Shown here: positions 34,399 to 46,720 of the stretch, piece after piece
Layout of the letters: the number at the start of each line of letters is the position of its first letter
How positions within the stretch are numbered: the stretch's first letter is position 1
Assembly (NCBI GenBank): GCA_003868215.1
Contig: QWDQ01000043.1
Span: forward strand, 172,866 to 236,865
Source: Pseudophaeomoniella oleicola
Taxonomy: Eukaryota > Ascomycota > Eurotiomycetes > Phaeomoniellales > Phaeomoniellaceae
Length of the DNA: 64,000 nt
Direction: 5' to 3'
The notes under the pieces: model-generated
The model's input: only the letters and a program-made list of their open reading frames with translations
What the model was told of the DNA's origin: nothing
Databases searched by the model: none
Program-made: the position numbers and the translations under genes

Positions 34399-36364
34399 GA
34401 GCGGATACAACGTATAGTCGAGTGGACGACATGTGGTATCCGTAGTTGGTATCCGATTCAACGTACAACAAGTCAGAACAGAGTAGTGCGAGGACCATGG
34501 AAGTCGCTGCTAGCAAGTCACGCCTCTCGCACTCTACCTAGGCACCGTGCTGTAGAACCGCGGGTGGTTTGTACAGTTTTGTACGGTATCCTGCCGTACT
34601 GAGCACCTTCGTCTCACCGAGGCCGTTATTTTGACTCTGCGCTGAAGTCGGAGCAATACCACTATCGTAGATAGTAGTCAGGGACTATCGGATTAAACCA
34701 GGTACCAAGTCGCCCTAAGTTAATCAACGGAGCTTACTAGCCTGCCCTTACCATGTACTAGGTAGTAGAAGCGCGAGATCCCTGCATGTTGCGTGGGACT
34801 GCCCAAAACAGGTGGTCGTATTCTCCTGAGAAATGCAGACGACAGACCGAGAGACTCAGAAACATTGATGCCTTGGTCACATCGATAGCCCCGAGGATTA
34901 CGAGTATCTTGACCAAGACACGGGCGGTCCAGCCGTATCATGCTCATAGCCAAGTCTTATTTTCGAAGACATCAGAGACAGTGACCATAAGCAGCCCATA
35001 CTTTAGACCGCATACCTGATGTGGCAGCAATGATAAGTCTCTTCCCAAGTCTCAAAGTCCAGTTGTCAACAATATGCCTAAAACGATCCCATTCGTAGAC
35101 TCTGAACAAGCCTGAGAGCATGAATGCTGTTCGCTTGATGATAGATTGACGAAGTCTGGGATTTCGTACGATTAGCGGGGTCGACCGTAGTAAGCGATTA
35201 AGCGACGTTGCAGATTACGAGGATCGAGGGTCTCTCGGCACAGCTCCGCCTGGACGCCACCATTGATTGAGCCGGCACCAACATCTCACTGACCCGAGCA
35301 ATTCAAGCGGAGACCTCTCATTAGACTTCATCTCTTTCTCCTATCAATTCTCCTGCCTTCCTCCCGTTCTGACCTTGTGTACCCACTCGGATCACTGTCG
35401 CCCAGATTACTGTCTCGAGTAAATTATGCTATACCATAGAGGTACGTACTATGTAGTAGTAGACCAGAGACCCCATTTATTCAGCTTCGGTTAACGGAGA
35501 GACAGACAGAGATGCGAGGATGGCCGCCGGTGGAGGGTCCGACCCTACCGGAAGGGGACACCAACCAACAGGTCCACATGCAACCTCATTTCATGGCAAC
35601 ATACCATTCTACGTTGTGGCATGGTCTTGTAACCAGCACCAACGAGCCATCTCCCATGGTCGTCAGAGATCGGCGAAATCGTTACTGACAATGGACTGAG
35701 AGTGTGTCCAGAATCAGCTGAGTCGTTCGTAGGCAATTGAGCCATCGAGCCAAGCCGTCTGCTGAACCCGCGAACTGTCTCTGTGCGTAACGGAGAATTT
35801 GGTTGATCCTCAGTGATCGACGATATAAGGCTTCAAGACGACAAATTCGTTGGTCTTCAATTGCATCACGTTGATTCTACAGTTTGGAATCGGTTGCGTC
35901 TATATCCTTTCATCCGCCTACATAACAAAGATGTCGTATTGGACGTGGGCCACAGTCGACCTACCTACCACTTTGTAACGTAGTAATTGGCGGCAAGCCC
36001 AAATTCGGATCAAACCCAGTTTCCCGCCTCCGCATTCATTTATTTCCTGGCTGCCCTGTCCTGCGCTTTCCCGTCCTAGGCTTTCCCGTCCGATGCTCTC
36101 CGTCGGACAGAGTTTCGTGCTCACACCTACAGTAGGTACAGGTCCCAATGGCCAGCTAGACCTTCGTTGGAATCTGTCACTCGCACGTTACACGCACACT
36201 CTCTATAAGCGAGCCCCAGAGGCATGCCCTGATCGAAGATTACTACATGCCGCTGGCCGAGCCTTTATTATCGAATGTCTGGCGATTGCAGGAAATTCGT
36301 CCTACTGTGTAGGATGGTGTCGATCCACATGTCCTGCTTCCTACTCAAATCTACTGTGAAGGTA

Positions 36365-36376
36365 TACTACGTAGTA
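36365..36376. repeat. TACTACGTAGTA perfect palindrome (copy 2 of 5)
   Basis: An exact intergenic copy about 400 bp upstream of the SAT4-type gene. Confidence 0.95.
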
Positions 36377-36779
36377 TGCGAGAGCGGCACGCGGAAAACT
36401 GGTAGATTGCTTCCCGTTGCACCGGGTGCAAAACGGTTCCAATTCTACAAGATTCGTTGCCAATCAAATTGGGTTCTAGGCCTCCTCTCCCTGCTGCACC
36501 AGTACTGGTCAGCGTTCTTTAAAACGCCACTCGAAGTCATAACCCTGCAGACCAACTTTGAAGCGAGGTTCCTATTGTTACAGACTTGGAAAATGTTCCT
36601 TTTCGACATCAGTGTTGAGTATTGATATATAGTGGCTTAACGGCGTCGAGAAGTCCAAACGCCATCTGATGCAGCAGCTGTTGTTGAGATCTCTTTGACG
36701 AGCGGCACCTCGTCGTCAGATTATTTTACTTCATTATTATCGACCAATCTGCGAATCAATCGTAGCCACAAGCCTCACG

Positions 36780-38286
36780 ATGGTTCATACTAACCAGCCT
36801 GCGGCGCTTTTCATAACGATATTCTTTCCATGTCTGTCTACAATTTCAGTCGTGCTCCGTCTGTACAGTCGATACTTCTTGACAAGGGCGATGGGATTGG
36901 ACGACTTCTGTATTTTCTTAGCAATGGTATGTCTAGTCGAGTATGGAGGCCGAAGTTCTATTAACGATGGTTGGATAGGTATTATCTATCGGGCTCACAT
37001 GTACAACGGCCGAAGGTATCAAATACAACTATGTCGGCTACCATAACTGGGATATTCCAAAGAACTATGACTTCTTGACCGGAGCGAAGGTATGGCGAAC
37101 TTCTTTGCTGCAATGAAAAGGTCCATTGTGGAAGCTAATGACCGAGTGATTGCGCAGTTCAACTTTGCAACACAACTGCTATACAATCCCATTCTCGCCC
37201 TCGTGAAGAATGCGGTTCTCTTATTTCTTTTACGTCTCGGAGGCAGGGTGTTGAAATTCCGTTACTGGATCTATTTTGTCATGTTTATCAATACGACGAT
37301 GATGATTGGCATCTTTTTCACCGACATGTTCCAATGCCGACCTTTCGCGAAGGCATGGGACGCCACAAGACCTGGCTATTGCATTTCAATGGGAGACTTC
37401 TTCATTGCAACTGGAGCTTTGACAATCCTCACGGATCTCTTCGTTGTCATCCTGCCAACATGGATCACGGCACGCTTGCAAATGCCAGTGAGAAAGAAAA
37501 TCGCCATCATTATTCTGCTCTCACTTGGTCTGATGTGAGTCATCTCTCAGACCCCGCTACACACACATGATGTATAATAACGTCTTCTAGCGTTACGGCC
37601 GTCGGCATCTATCGCATGGTTTTCTTGATCAAAATCTACTATCCCACCGGGCCACCCGATTCGGATTCAAATTACAGCCTCAGTGGCACAGCATCCAGTA
37701 TCGAGGTCAGCCTTGCCATGTAAGTCGCAATCATCCTAATTGTCCAACAAAGAACTGAGTAAGAAATAATGCTAACGCACAATTTTTCAACTCCAGCATC
37801 GCCGCCTGTGGCCCCCCTATCAAACCTTTGGTTAACAACGTCTTCCCCCGTATCTTTGGCAACGAACGTAGCACACCTCGAGGAAATGGCCCCAGTGGCG
37901 CCTACCCACTCGCCTACGGTAACACACGCGCCAGTCGAGCCGGCAATCACTCTGTGATACAAGGTGGACACGACCACACCTACGAATTGCGCGGCGTCAA
38001 AGGCCGCCCATTACCCAACACTGTTGATGACGACGATTCGGAAAAGGAGATCATGACTTACGACGGCATCATGAGGAAGACCGACATAAACGTCACTTAT
38101 GCGAACATCAACGACGGGGAGCACGGGAGCAGGAGACGAAGCGAGGATGACGGCTCAGGCAGCGGTCATGACCCCAGCGCAGGAGCAATCGGAAATGCAC
38201 TTCCGCATAGGGGGTACGACACCGATTTCGACTCCGGATACGTAAGACATGCCGGCAGAGAGGCAAGAGCCGAACAAGTCCTTTGA
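36780..38286 (+). CDS. SAT4/Pth11-type seven-transmembrane (fungal rhodopsin-like) protein
   Basis: The exons are 36780-36926, 36979-37089, 37158-37534, 37591-37719 and 37797-38286, giving 417 residues. All four introns (52, 68, 56, 77 nt) are GT-AG and the sum is in frame. Family blocks emerge across the joins: LRLYSRYFLTRAMGLDDFCIFLAM; NYVGYHNWDIPKNY; FNFATQLLYNPILALVKNAVLLFLLRLGG; CRPFAKAWDATRPGYC; ALTILTDLFVVILPTWITARLQMPVRKKIAIIILLSLGLI-VTAVGIYRMVFL; SLAI-IAACGPPIKPLV. About seven hydrophobic helices are followed by a hydrophilic tail of some 150 residues rich in Gly, Asp and Ser. The family includes Pth11-like receptors lacking a CFEM domain. None is seen here, so receptor function is only a possibility. 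Confidence 0.87.
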
Positions 38287-40747
38287 ATTTTTGTGTCCTT
38301 TTGTCACTTTATCGGCAATAGTAGGGAAAAAAGGAGTTGATCGCGAACTGGGCCATGGATTTTCAATTTTCAATTTCACGATTCCGAATGATATTATACC
38401 GAAAGCATCTACCAGTAGTGGGACACTACATATATACCCATGCATTTTCCATTCGTCGATACGTTCCATTGTCCGCTGTTATCTATCTCATATACATATC
38501 TCTGTTTAGCTGGTGTTGCTTGGGACTGATTCCTCTCCTGCACCGTTTTGCGCACAATTTCATCCCTAATTCGATATCTATGTACGAGCGACCGTGCAAT
38601 AATTCATCTCGAGACACTACCCTGTCTTATTTCCTAGGAGTAGGTAGGTAAATTTCTAATGAAATCCTCATGCTTGCACCCCTCGAGTCCCAGAAAGGAA
38701 AGAAGGAAATGTACCAAACGGATAGAAAATTTGCCTATATACACTTAGTACATAGCTAACGAATTGTAGGCACACATATGTAACCTGGCGTGCATCTTGA
38801 AATGCAGAGTTGCCTAGGAGACATAAATAACCCTCCTCGTCTCCAGCCTCTCTTTGAACAATCCAACAAGATTGAATGCAGGCGAGCGAGCGGATCTCAT
38901 GTCCAAACCCTTTAATCCTATCTATCTTTTCTCCCATGAGTATCCCCCCGGGTTGTCTATTTTCTACTACACACGTTGCAGCAGGTATGTATTTGATATA
39001 CATCAACTCCTTTAACACGATCAGATGATGAGATGAGGGACTGGGTAGATAAGTAAGAAATATTTTAGGTGTAAGAAAAAGGTCAATGGGCTGACGATGA
39101 ATGGAATGCTTGAGAAAGGAGAAGGAGAAAAAGGGGAGGCAAGTCAGATTTAGTCAACCGTAACCGAGCCACAAGCCTCGAAGGAGCGGGGAGGGGAAGG
39201 GGGGGAGGGGTTTGAATGATGGATCGAGGAGGGAATTTGTGAGGGAAGGGATGAAAAAGGGGTTGGGTGGGGGAAAGGAATAGTATAAATATATATATGA
39301 CATGTGCAGTCCATGTTTGTAATAATAGCGCAACGGAGAAAGACCTTGATTGATATACTATCTACATACCTATAAGTAGGTGGTATCGTGTACAACAAGT
39401 GTAAGATACCGGTGATAGTAACCATTATACTCAACATGCGCGCGCACCCAAAACGGTTCTAAGACAGGTGACAAGCGCGTGAAGGAGAGTGAAGGAGGGG
39501 GATAGGGAGGGAGAAGAAAAGGAAGTCTCGTTTCCTTGAACTTTTGCTATGCTACTTGGGTCTGCTGTTAGGAAAAGTACAGGTCAAGAAGAGGTTGAGT
39601 GAAGGAATGAACATCAACTCTGTGGTACGTAGGTAGATAGATGATGATGTATGCATATAAGTAGTCGATATGTCGAGTAAGAAGAGAAACGATATAATGA
39701 GACATTCTGAGGTTTGGCAGAAAGCGCAATGTAGATGACAGATGCTTTGACAAATGAATCGTTTAGTATTTATCAATGTGTAGACGTAGAATTAAGGAGT
39801 ATAGTGGTATGTCGGTATCTGATTGAGATCATGAATGAAAGCCTGCACACGCGAGGAATAGATACTATCAAATCTAGAATATAAGAAAGATCTTTCTGGA
39901 TGAGACTCTAATATGTCCTGCGTATCAAGGCCAGGATGTCTCTAGGATTTATGAAGTAATTCGGCGCTCTTTTCTCTGCTTCTGTCGATATATATGGAAA
40001 AGACAGATTCAACTCATATACTGGCAGATGGCACGAGTCGTTGGTTGGAGACCATTGATGAGTGGACGACGGGATATGCATGGGCACATCCTGATCACGG
40101 TCGCATTTGACATAAATCTGTCATGAAAGCATGGCGAACGAGCTACCAGCGGCGTACGAGGCAGGCCCGAGTCTTAGACGGCTTCAAACCACCGTATACC
40201 GTGGGAGGCTGGCGTCGTGTGCCTGGCCCGCAATCGCGCTGTCTGGACACGCCACACCGCTGGGTAATAACACGAAAGAGGAAGACCATAGCGCCTCAAG
40301 CAGAGACTTCCTCTACATGTATTGTTTGCGTTGCAGTCGTCCTCGTTATCTTCGATCCCAACGCCACTTCACCTCTCCGTGAGGCAAACCTGTACAAAAG
40401 AAATACTGAGAGACAGAGGGCCTCGTGGCAAAAGCCTTCATCTCACGGTCAATACTGGACGGAAAGGAGGCCGCATCCTCTTCGGCAGCCAATTTTGATG
40501 TAAATAGCGGATCAGCAAGAATACTGATGTACCGATAGTCTGATTGTCTTGGGGGAGCGCTTTGAGGCAGACAAGAAAGACGTCGGCGAGGGCCACCACC
40601 GATGTCGACGCAGCCGTTCCGAACGCCACGGGCCAATGAGAATCCATCAGCTGCGTTTGCTGTCGATAAACAAATACCGCTTAAGCCGGTACAGCTTGCT
40701 ACCATGGAAGTGTATGTATCATCACGTGCCATGGTGATTTAATGCAC
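38287..40747. other. Long intergenic region, AT-rich with purine tracts
   Basis: The 3' flanks of the SAT4-type gene and the PPxY gene. Includes a G/A-rich tract at about 39105-39275 and TAGGTA-type words. Short frames near 40350-40730 are not convincing. No RNA gene seen. Confidence 0.45.
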
Positions 40748-41299
40748 TCAGCACTTTTTTGATGGAGTTCCATCGCGCGCTTGGCCGTGATGATCATATC
40801 CACTCGGCGCTGCAATCGTCAATTGTATCTCACGGTACAGATCGCCGGCCGTCATCGGCCCTTGATGTTCGGTCCCTATACGAAGAGGTCGCCGCATGGG
40901 TGGAGTGTACGGTGGCGGTTCCAAGCCATCATCGCTGGTCCGGCTCATCCGGCTTGCTCCAGTATAATTTGAAGCGACACTTGTGATCCGAGTGCTAGGT
41001 AATGAGATCGTTGAAGAAGCGTGGGATGCCGCGTCGATAGCATCGTCATCTGCAATCTCAGTGTCGTCTTCGGCGACCAAGGCAGTATCTTTCTCGGAGA
41101 GAAGGCATGTCGATAGTGTCGAATCTTCTAGAATTGGAGTCGGACGTGGTCGACGATATCGAGAGGACAGTGAAGCACGAGGTGGAGGCCCTTTCGGTTC
41201 GATATGGAGGACAAAGCGTGGAGGGGGTTGACTGTGGTTATCGTCGGATGGAAGCTGGATGCGGGATTGACCCGGGAGACAGGAACATGATAACCCCAT
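40748..41299 (-). CDS. Hypothetical protein with possible N-terminal lipidation and a PPxY motif
   Basis: 183 residues from the Met at 41299; the open frame begins 14 codons earlier, but this Met gives the N-terminus MGLSCSC. Gly2 followed by Ser/Cys at 5-7 is the pattern of proteins that are N-myristoylated and then palmitoylated (prediction only). A central acidic segment (AEDDTEIADDDAIDAASHASS) and a Ser/Thr-rich stretch precede a PPPY motif at residues 128-131, the ligand type for WW domains of Nedd4/Rsp5 ubiquitin ligases. No transmembrane segment and no known domain are seen. It lies 430 bp downstream of palF on the same strand. The composition and uninterrupted frame suggest a real gene, but I do not recognise an orthologue. 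Confidence 0.55.
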   Translation of the reverse strand: MGLSCSCLPGQSRIQLPSDDNHSQPPPRFVLHIEPKGPPPRASLSSRYRRPRPTPILEDSTLSTCLLSEKDTALVAEDDTEIADDDAIDAASHASSTISLPSTRITSVASNYTGASRMSRTSDDGLEPPPYTPPMRRPLRIGTEHQGPMTAGDLYREIQLTIAAPSGYDHHGQARDGTPSKKC

Positions 41300-41732
41300 T
41301 CTGTACCTCGCTAGCACGTAATGCCAGCTTCTTAGACACAATTGCGCCGCATTGTCGGCATGATTTGCGCAGTCTCTGAGTTGCCGTTTAGTTGTGAACG
41401 CGGCTGAGAGTAGTTCGAGATGACGGGTGCTTTTCGGTCGACGATATGCCGTTAACTCCGTTGGAGTGCCTGTAGTGGGACGACTCTAACAACTCAAATG
41501 TCGCGTCCTCCGATCAAAGATATTTGATATAATTAATTAAATCATCCATTCATTCTATTATGTGAGCAACGCGCTATAGTATCGTGCCCAGAGTACATGT
41601 ATACCCAGCCTATAGCCTCCATATATCCAGCGAATTGGGTATCATATCCAACATACATACAAACTACATGCACCTTTGTGCTTCCCTAAAACTCCGTCCG
41701 TGCAATGCTGATTTCACTGAATACGGTCATTG
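41300..41732. other. Short intergenic region
   Basis: The 3' flank of palF and upstream region of the PPxY gene. Nothing recognised. Confidence 0.5.
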
Positions 41733-44097
41733 TCACCGTTGGTAGCGCGGCAGATGTTCTCCTTGGCCATGACTATCGTGTAGTGTACCGTCTAACGTTT
41801 GATATTCGTCTTCCTCTGTCAGTAGAGGAGCACTAGGCACACCGGCATCGGGTGCTTGACTTCCAGCTACAGAGGGTTCGCCTCTTTGCTCTCCGTCCAA
41901 TTGGGGAGGGCCGCTTGCCTGCGTCAGCAACCGCTGGCGCTCGAGTTCTTGCTTATCTTCTTGTACGGTGACTTCTGGATCGGATTCGGAAATTGGTAGA
42001 CGATCGTTAGAATTGTGGCGGCGCGGTACAACAGTATCGATTGAGCGAGCAGACACCGCACTAGGAAGCGGCAGTGAAAAGGCTGCATCTTCATAGTCAG
42101 CGTTAACTACTTCCTCCTCTGCAATGTATGGCGCGGTCGGTGCAGTAGCGGATACATTTGGTGAATCCACATGGAAAGACGACGGGCCTTGTCCATTTCC
42201 TTGGGGAGGCTGGCTTGGGAGCAGAAGTTCCTCAGCACGACGCAACTGGGACTTTTCGTCGGCGGGTTCCTCAAGCTCCGGGGGAGGTACAAGTTGAGGA
42301 GGGTTTTCATTTCCATCAGTGCCATCATACCAGTACCCAGCATCGGCATAATGCCCACCGTAATAGGCGGCGTAATCGTCTTCCGACCATTGATCGTATT
42401 GCCAGCCATTTTGGCCGTCTTCTCCGTCAAGATGGTCATAGCCTGTATCTTCGGCTTCCTCGGCCCACTTCTTGGAAGTTCTAGCACTGTCCCGTGATCC
42501 GACTGTGACATCAAAGAGACATGAGACAACGGTTTTGATACGCCGGATGGAATCGGTATCGACAATCCTGTCAGCCCAACTCGAAGTGACATGATGTCTC
42601 TGGTCGTAGCCATTCTCCGAGGCGAAGGTGTTGGAGTTCGTTGTGAGCGACAGACGAGGCAGTAGTCTCGATTCCCCGAGCTTACCACAGAGATCAATGA
42701 CGACCTCTACATAATATTTAAACGTGATCATGGCTCCAGGCACATTGTTGATGGTGGGAAATGCATCCTCGGGAAGCCTGACCGAAGCCTTGGTCTCCGC
42801 GGTGAGAGTATGCGGATTTATTATTAACGGCGCCGTGGATTGAAACAGATCTTTACGAAAGACACTGCTTGGGGAACCGCTGGAGAAATGTAGCCCACCA
42901 AGACCCGTCTTAGATTTCGGATACACGTCTTCGTATTCCGGAATTCCCTCCCTGGATTGCGGGCCGATCGGGAGTGGTGGATGCATATCGATTCTGCCCT
43001 GCCGATATAAGGTCACAATGACAGTCCCTCGTACAGCCTTGGTATGTTTGACTGAAACTTTTATTGGTATCATATCACCTGGAAGACCGCCTGGTCGAAG
43101 AATCTCGGCTGTCGCAGTGATTAACGATTCACTGATCGAGCTGGAACTGCTCTTCGGGTTGCTCAGTCTATTACTGTTCCCTTCTGTAGAAGGCGACGGT
43201 TGTTGTTGTATTATGCGATAGCTCCGAGAACTTTCGGTAGCAACGCTTGCTCCGCTTTCCTCACTAGGAGCCGGACTTTGGGGCGGCATGATATCGGGTT
43301 GCGTTGTATTCGTGCCATCGCTCTGTTCAGTATTGGAGCGGGGTAGACTCGTCCCTCTTTTCCGCCGGGAGGCTTCAATGGTGCCGTTCACAACTTTGCT
43401 CTTCATCCGACTTCGTTTCGAAATCGGTTCTAGAGAGATCACCTTTGGTTTCGGCAACGACAACGGTGCAACATCAATGAGATCCTGAAATTGTATTCTC
43501 CGTTGGCATGTCATAGTCGGTGCAATTGTAGTCGGCCTCGTCAATGTCGAGGTGATATAGTAGCTCACTACACCCCTCTCGAACTACAGGCAGTTAGTAT
43601 TCGTGTATACAAGCGTAGCCCGGCGAACGTACGTCAATGCTTGAGGGAAGTCCCTTCGTGGGGAAGACCAGCTCGAATTTGAACCTGTAGACGCCTTCTT
43701 GTAACCTCCCGTCACCGCAGAGAACAGATTCGTCCTCAAACAAAGATAAATTTCCATCTCCAAGGTACTCTGCACCTCTCCTTCCGCGGCCAGGTCCGAG
43801 GAAGCCAGCATCGGCGTGACCGTCCCCCGGAGCGACTTGTGTTTTGAAAACCCGTGCTTGACCGTGTAGGCAGACCACCAAATGTGTAATTCTGACTGGC
43901 TTGACAACCGTAAGGACGACACAGCCACCGACGATATCACCTGGGCCGTATGACCGCCATGGATCGTCTGGCTCGATATGGAAGTCTGAAATATTTCGAT
44001 TGCGACTGGCAAGAGGGCTTGCGAACCTAGAAAGCAATGACCGGCCTCGGGTACGTATCCCCGGACTTGCGGCAGGAACAAAGGAATCGGCTGGCAT
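41733..44097 (-). CDS. palF: pH-response arrestin PalF/Rim8
   Basis: The exons are 44097-43633 and 43583-41733, giving 771 residues. The 49-nt intron has gtacgt, a ctaac branch and gtag, and removing it gives the family block GLPSSID-FERGVVSYYITSTLTRPTTIAPTMTCQRRIQF. The N-terminal arrestin half shows SRFASPLASRNRNISDF, GGCVVLTVVKPVRITHLVVCLHGQARVF, GRGRRGAEYLGDGNLSLFEDE and LCGDGRLQEGVYRF. The C-terminal half (LRPGGLPGDMIPIKVSVKHTKAVRGTVIVTLYRQGRID) is followed by IRRIKTVVSCLFDVTVGS. PalF binds the seven-TM pH sensor PalH. At alkaline pH it is ubiquitinated and recruits ESCRT, leading to PacC/Rim101 processing. The tail is acidic and Tyr-rich (DDYAAYYGGHYADAGYWYDG) and ends in HLPRYQR. The start gives a typical N-terminus. 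Confidence 0.95.
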
Positions 44098-45785
44098 TCC
44101 GGCTAAGCATCGAGTCCCAGCGCCTTGCGCATCATCATAAGATTCAGTGAATCACTTCCAGCTCTTACAGACCTCAAGAGGCAGTAACATACAACGAAGC
44201 GCCGATAAAAAGGCAGCAATGCGCTCGTTCGAGGTTGCCGCCAAAACGATACAATCACAAAATGTATCTCGGTAGTGTCGCGGCGTATATTCGTCTGCTG
44301 CGCGCTTCAATTGGATCGCATCGTGATGAAAAAGCCGTTGAGGAGCGCCGCGTCGACCCAAGATAGTATCGTCCTCGGTGAATATAGTCTGTCGATGGCG
44401 ATGTTGGAAGGTATAGTAGATATAGAGTAGATGTGATAGGCGGCAGAATCTGACAAGTAGATTCGAGCAATCGCGTGCCCTGGAGTTGATCGGGTGGTGA
44501 TAATAAGCGTGGGATTATGTGAGCGCAGCAGGACTGGGACGAGGTATATCAAGCGATAGCGAAAGAAGCGACAATCTAGGTAGGTAAGCGTGGGAGAGTA
44601 TACACGGCGTTCAATCCTGATCAAAGGAGGAGTATGATAAGCATGCAGCCAAAAAGAGCGTGTCCGTCAGTGTCAGTGTCGATAATCGTCTGGGTAAAGA
44701 TATGTCTGGGGTGTGGGCTTCTGCGGTCAATAGCCTGAGCGGTGCAGCGGAACGTCGGTTTCGGGGGTGGAAGGCTTTGTGAGCCACTCCTAAGGCGGGT
44801 GTTGAGGGCGCCACAATCACAAGCGCGCGGGCCCAAGTGGGGGGCATCACTTATGACATCTATCACTGTTCAACATCCTTTAACAGAAAAGAGGTCCCTG
44901 TTGCGCCCTCCATAGTTACAGCATCTCTTTTCTTGGTTAGACGACTCATGTCAGGTACGAACAGAACCAGAGACTTTGTGTGCATGCGGGTGGTTGTAAT
45001 TTGGAAGCCAAATGCAAATCCCTTTGGCAAAGTTATAACGGCCGAGGGGGGCATTGCTTAAACTGTATTCCCTTTCCGGTCTGCGTCGGAACTTGTCCAG
45101 TTAAGCATTTCCAGCACCAACGGTAAAAAAGAAGCTTGATTGCTTTGTCCCACCTCCTCTTCCAAATCGTCGGAAAGTCAAGGGCACACAACAGCCAATG
45201 ATCTCTTTTGTTCAATGCGGTAACTCCAGATTATCAAGTTTGATGGTACCGCTCTATGTTGATTTTGGCTGTGCCTGTACCATGGACCGAAAGCCAAAGA
45301 TGCCGGTAGGTTGGGCACCAAACTTGGTTTTGCCTCGTGTTACCAAGAGAAAGCTTGTGCTGCTAAGCTTTGGGTGAAGGATGATTCCCCTGTCCGCACA
45401 CAGGGTGAGAGCACATGAAGTAATAGTTGTCATCCATGAAACGAACTTCATCCAGTCCCTGCTCACGTTGCCGTACCTGCTGCAGCATCCTGAGGGTGCC
45501 AGTGCATCTCACGGGCATGATCATACGTCTACGCTGCAAATCTAGGAAGATCTCTCAAGAAGCGACTCCACGGTGAGGTAGCTTTGATTCGCTGGCCTCT
45601 CTACCCCAATCCGATACGACGCGATTATGGCGACATGTGCTCGGACTGAAATAAGTTGTAAGTTATGCAACCCCATTTCCAATTGGCAACCGAATAGGTC
45701 GACTTAACGTCAGAAGCTTTTTCGAGATTGCTGTCTACTTGCTCTATCTGGGACACGCTTCAACTTCCATGCAATTGCTCAAGAA

Positions 45786-45808
45786 TTCATACTACTACGT
45801 AGTATGAA
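45786..45808. repeat. Inverted repeat containing TACTACGTAGTA (copy 3 of 5)
   Basis: Arms TTCATACTAC and GTAGTATGAA are perfectly complementary around a 3-nt TAC spacer. The exact 12-mer is at 45793-45804. Confidence 0.95.
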
Positions 45809-46268
45809 GTTCTCGGCATCTTTTCAATTCTCGTCTCATCATTAGGTGGATCGGCTTTGCTCGGATCTCGGGCTGTGCTTCGTTCTTCTCGCGCTCGGCT
45901 GATTGTTCCATTCCATTTCCCCGCCGTGAGTGGCAGTAGCAGCTTTGGTCACACTCCGGATGCTCTAGGAATCTGTGTCACACCTTACCTTACTCTCTCC
46001 TTCGAGAATCCCCTCCAGATCTTCCCTGCTTCGGGAATGCTACTTTGTCGAGCATGTTTCGAGGTCATCAGCGATATCACTTGAGGGGTCAAACCGCCAT
46101 TCAATTTCAAAAATCTCGCTTTATTTAGTTCGGCCTGTAGTTCGCGGAGCCTTCTTGAAAGCTGTCAGCACATTGTGTCATAGAAACGATACGACAGGTC
46201 AAAGCAGGACCAGCGCTGCTGCTAAACCTGTTATGATTCAAGAGGTCTAGCATTGCTCCCGGCCACTG

Positions 46269-46628
46269 TTGATATCACCAATGTTCACAATGCAAATGAT
46301 GGATCTGCTCTACATCAACGAGTTCAGTCTCTCAGCAGGTGTACCCTATAGAATGATCGTCTGCCACCGCATGACAGATTGGAGGACTGATCCAGAAGAC
46401 GTTTACACTAGACCAGAAGATCCACGTCCAAAGTTAATTGTCATCAATTGTTACTTCATACATAGCAAGACCTATGGTAGCGAAATGTTTCGGGTATTAC
46501 AGACTTTGCGTTCAGAGCCAGTTGACCAAGAATTGGTACTCAAAATCCTATCAGAATACGATCCATGGTTTAAGGGTGACAACAGTTTGTTCTACGTCGT
46601 TAAATGCTCGGGTCAAAGGTTGCGTTGA
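46269..46628 (+). CDS. Unrecognised open reading frame, doubtful
   Basis: 119 codons beginning MISPMFTMQMMDLLYINEF. A mixed, protein-like composition with no low-complexity tract and no known domain, signal peptide or obvious flanking exon. A shorter start at the sixth Met-rich position (46284) is possible. It stands alone in a 4-kb gene-poor region and could be chance or the remnant of a longer gene. Confidence 0.2.
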   Translation: MISPMFTMQMMDLLYINEFSLSAGVPYRMIVCHRMTDWRTDPEDVYTRPEDPRPKLIVINCYFIHSKTYGSEMFRVLQTLRSEPVDQELVLKILSEYDPWFKGDNSLFYVVKCSGQRLR

Positions 46629-46708
46629 GGGTTGAGGAGCATCTAAGTTAGGAGTGATGTGCCTGGGGCCATAGGCCGAATCTCTACGTAGGGACTTGGA
46701 CTACTGTG

Positions 46709-46720
46709 TACTACGTAGTA
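46709..46720. repeat. TACTACGTAGTA perfect palindrome (copy 4 of 5)
   Basis: An exact intergenic copy. A related degenerate word (TACTATGTACTATGTAG) follows at 47161. Confidence 0.95.

Larger units (their letters stand above)
34054..36779. other. Long divergent intergenic region
   Basis: Upstream of both the FAD-oxidase (minus) and the SAT4-type gene (plus). Contains the ACAATAGTC triplicate repeat, one exact TACTACGTAGTA palindrome, and a one-mismatch copy (TACTATGTAGTA, 35447). No gene recognised among the short frames. Confidence 0.5.

Noticed and set aside
34054-34461. 136-codon N-terminal extension of the FAD-linked oxidase frame
   Set aside because: No similarity to the family, and it would bury a good signal peptide. 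It covers the ACAATAGTC repeat and is better read as 5' untranslated DNA.
40346-40732. Open frames on the minus strand (128 and 69 codons), considered as a two-exon small membrane protein
   Set aside because: A donor-like GTACAT exists, but I could not find a convincing acceptor or any family motif. Overlapping plus-strand frames are as long.
42107-42697. 196-codon frame in the palF coding region
   Set aside because: It is an out-of-frame shadow of palF, whose own frame has clear conserved motifs.
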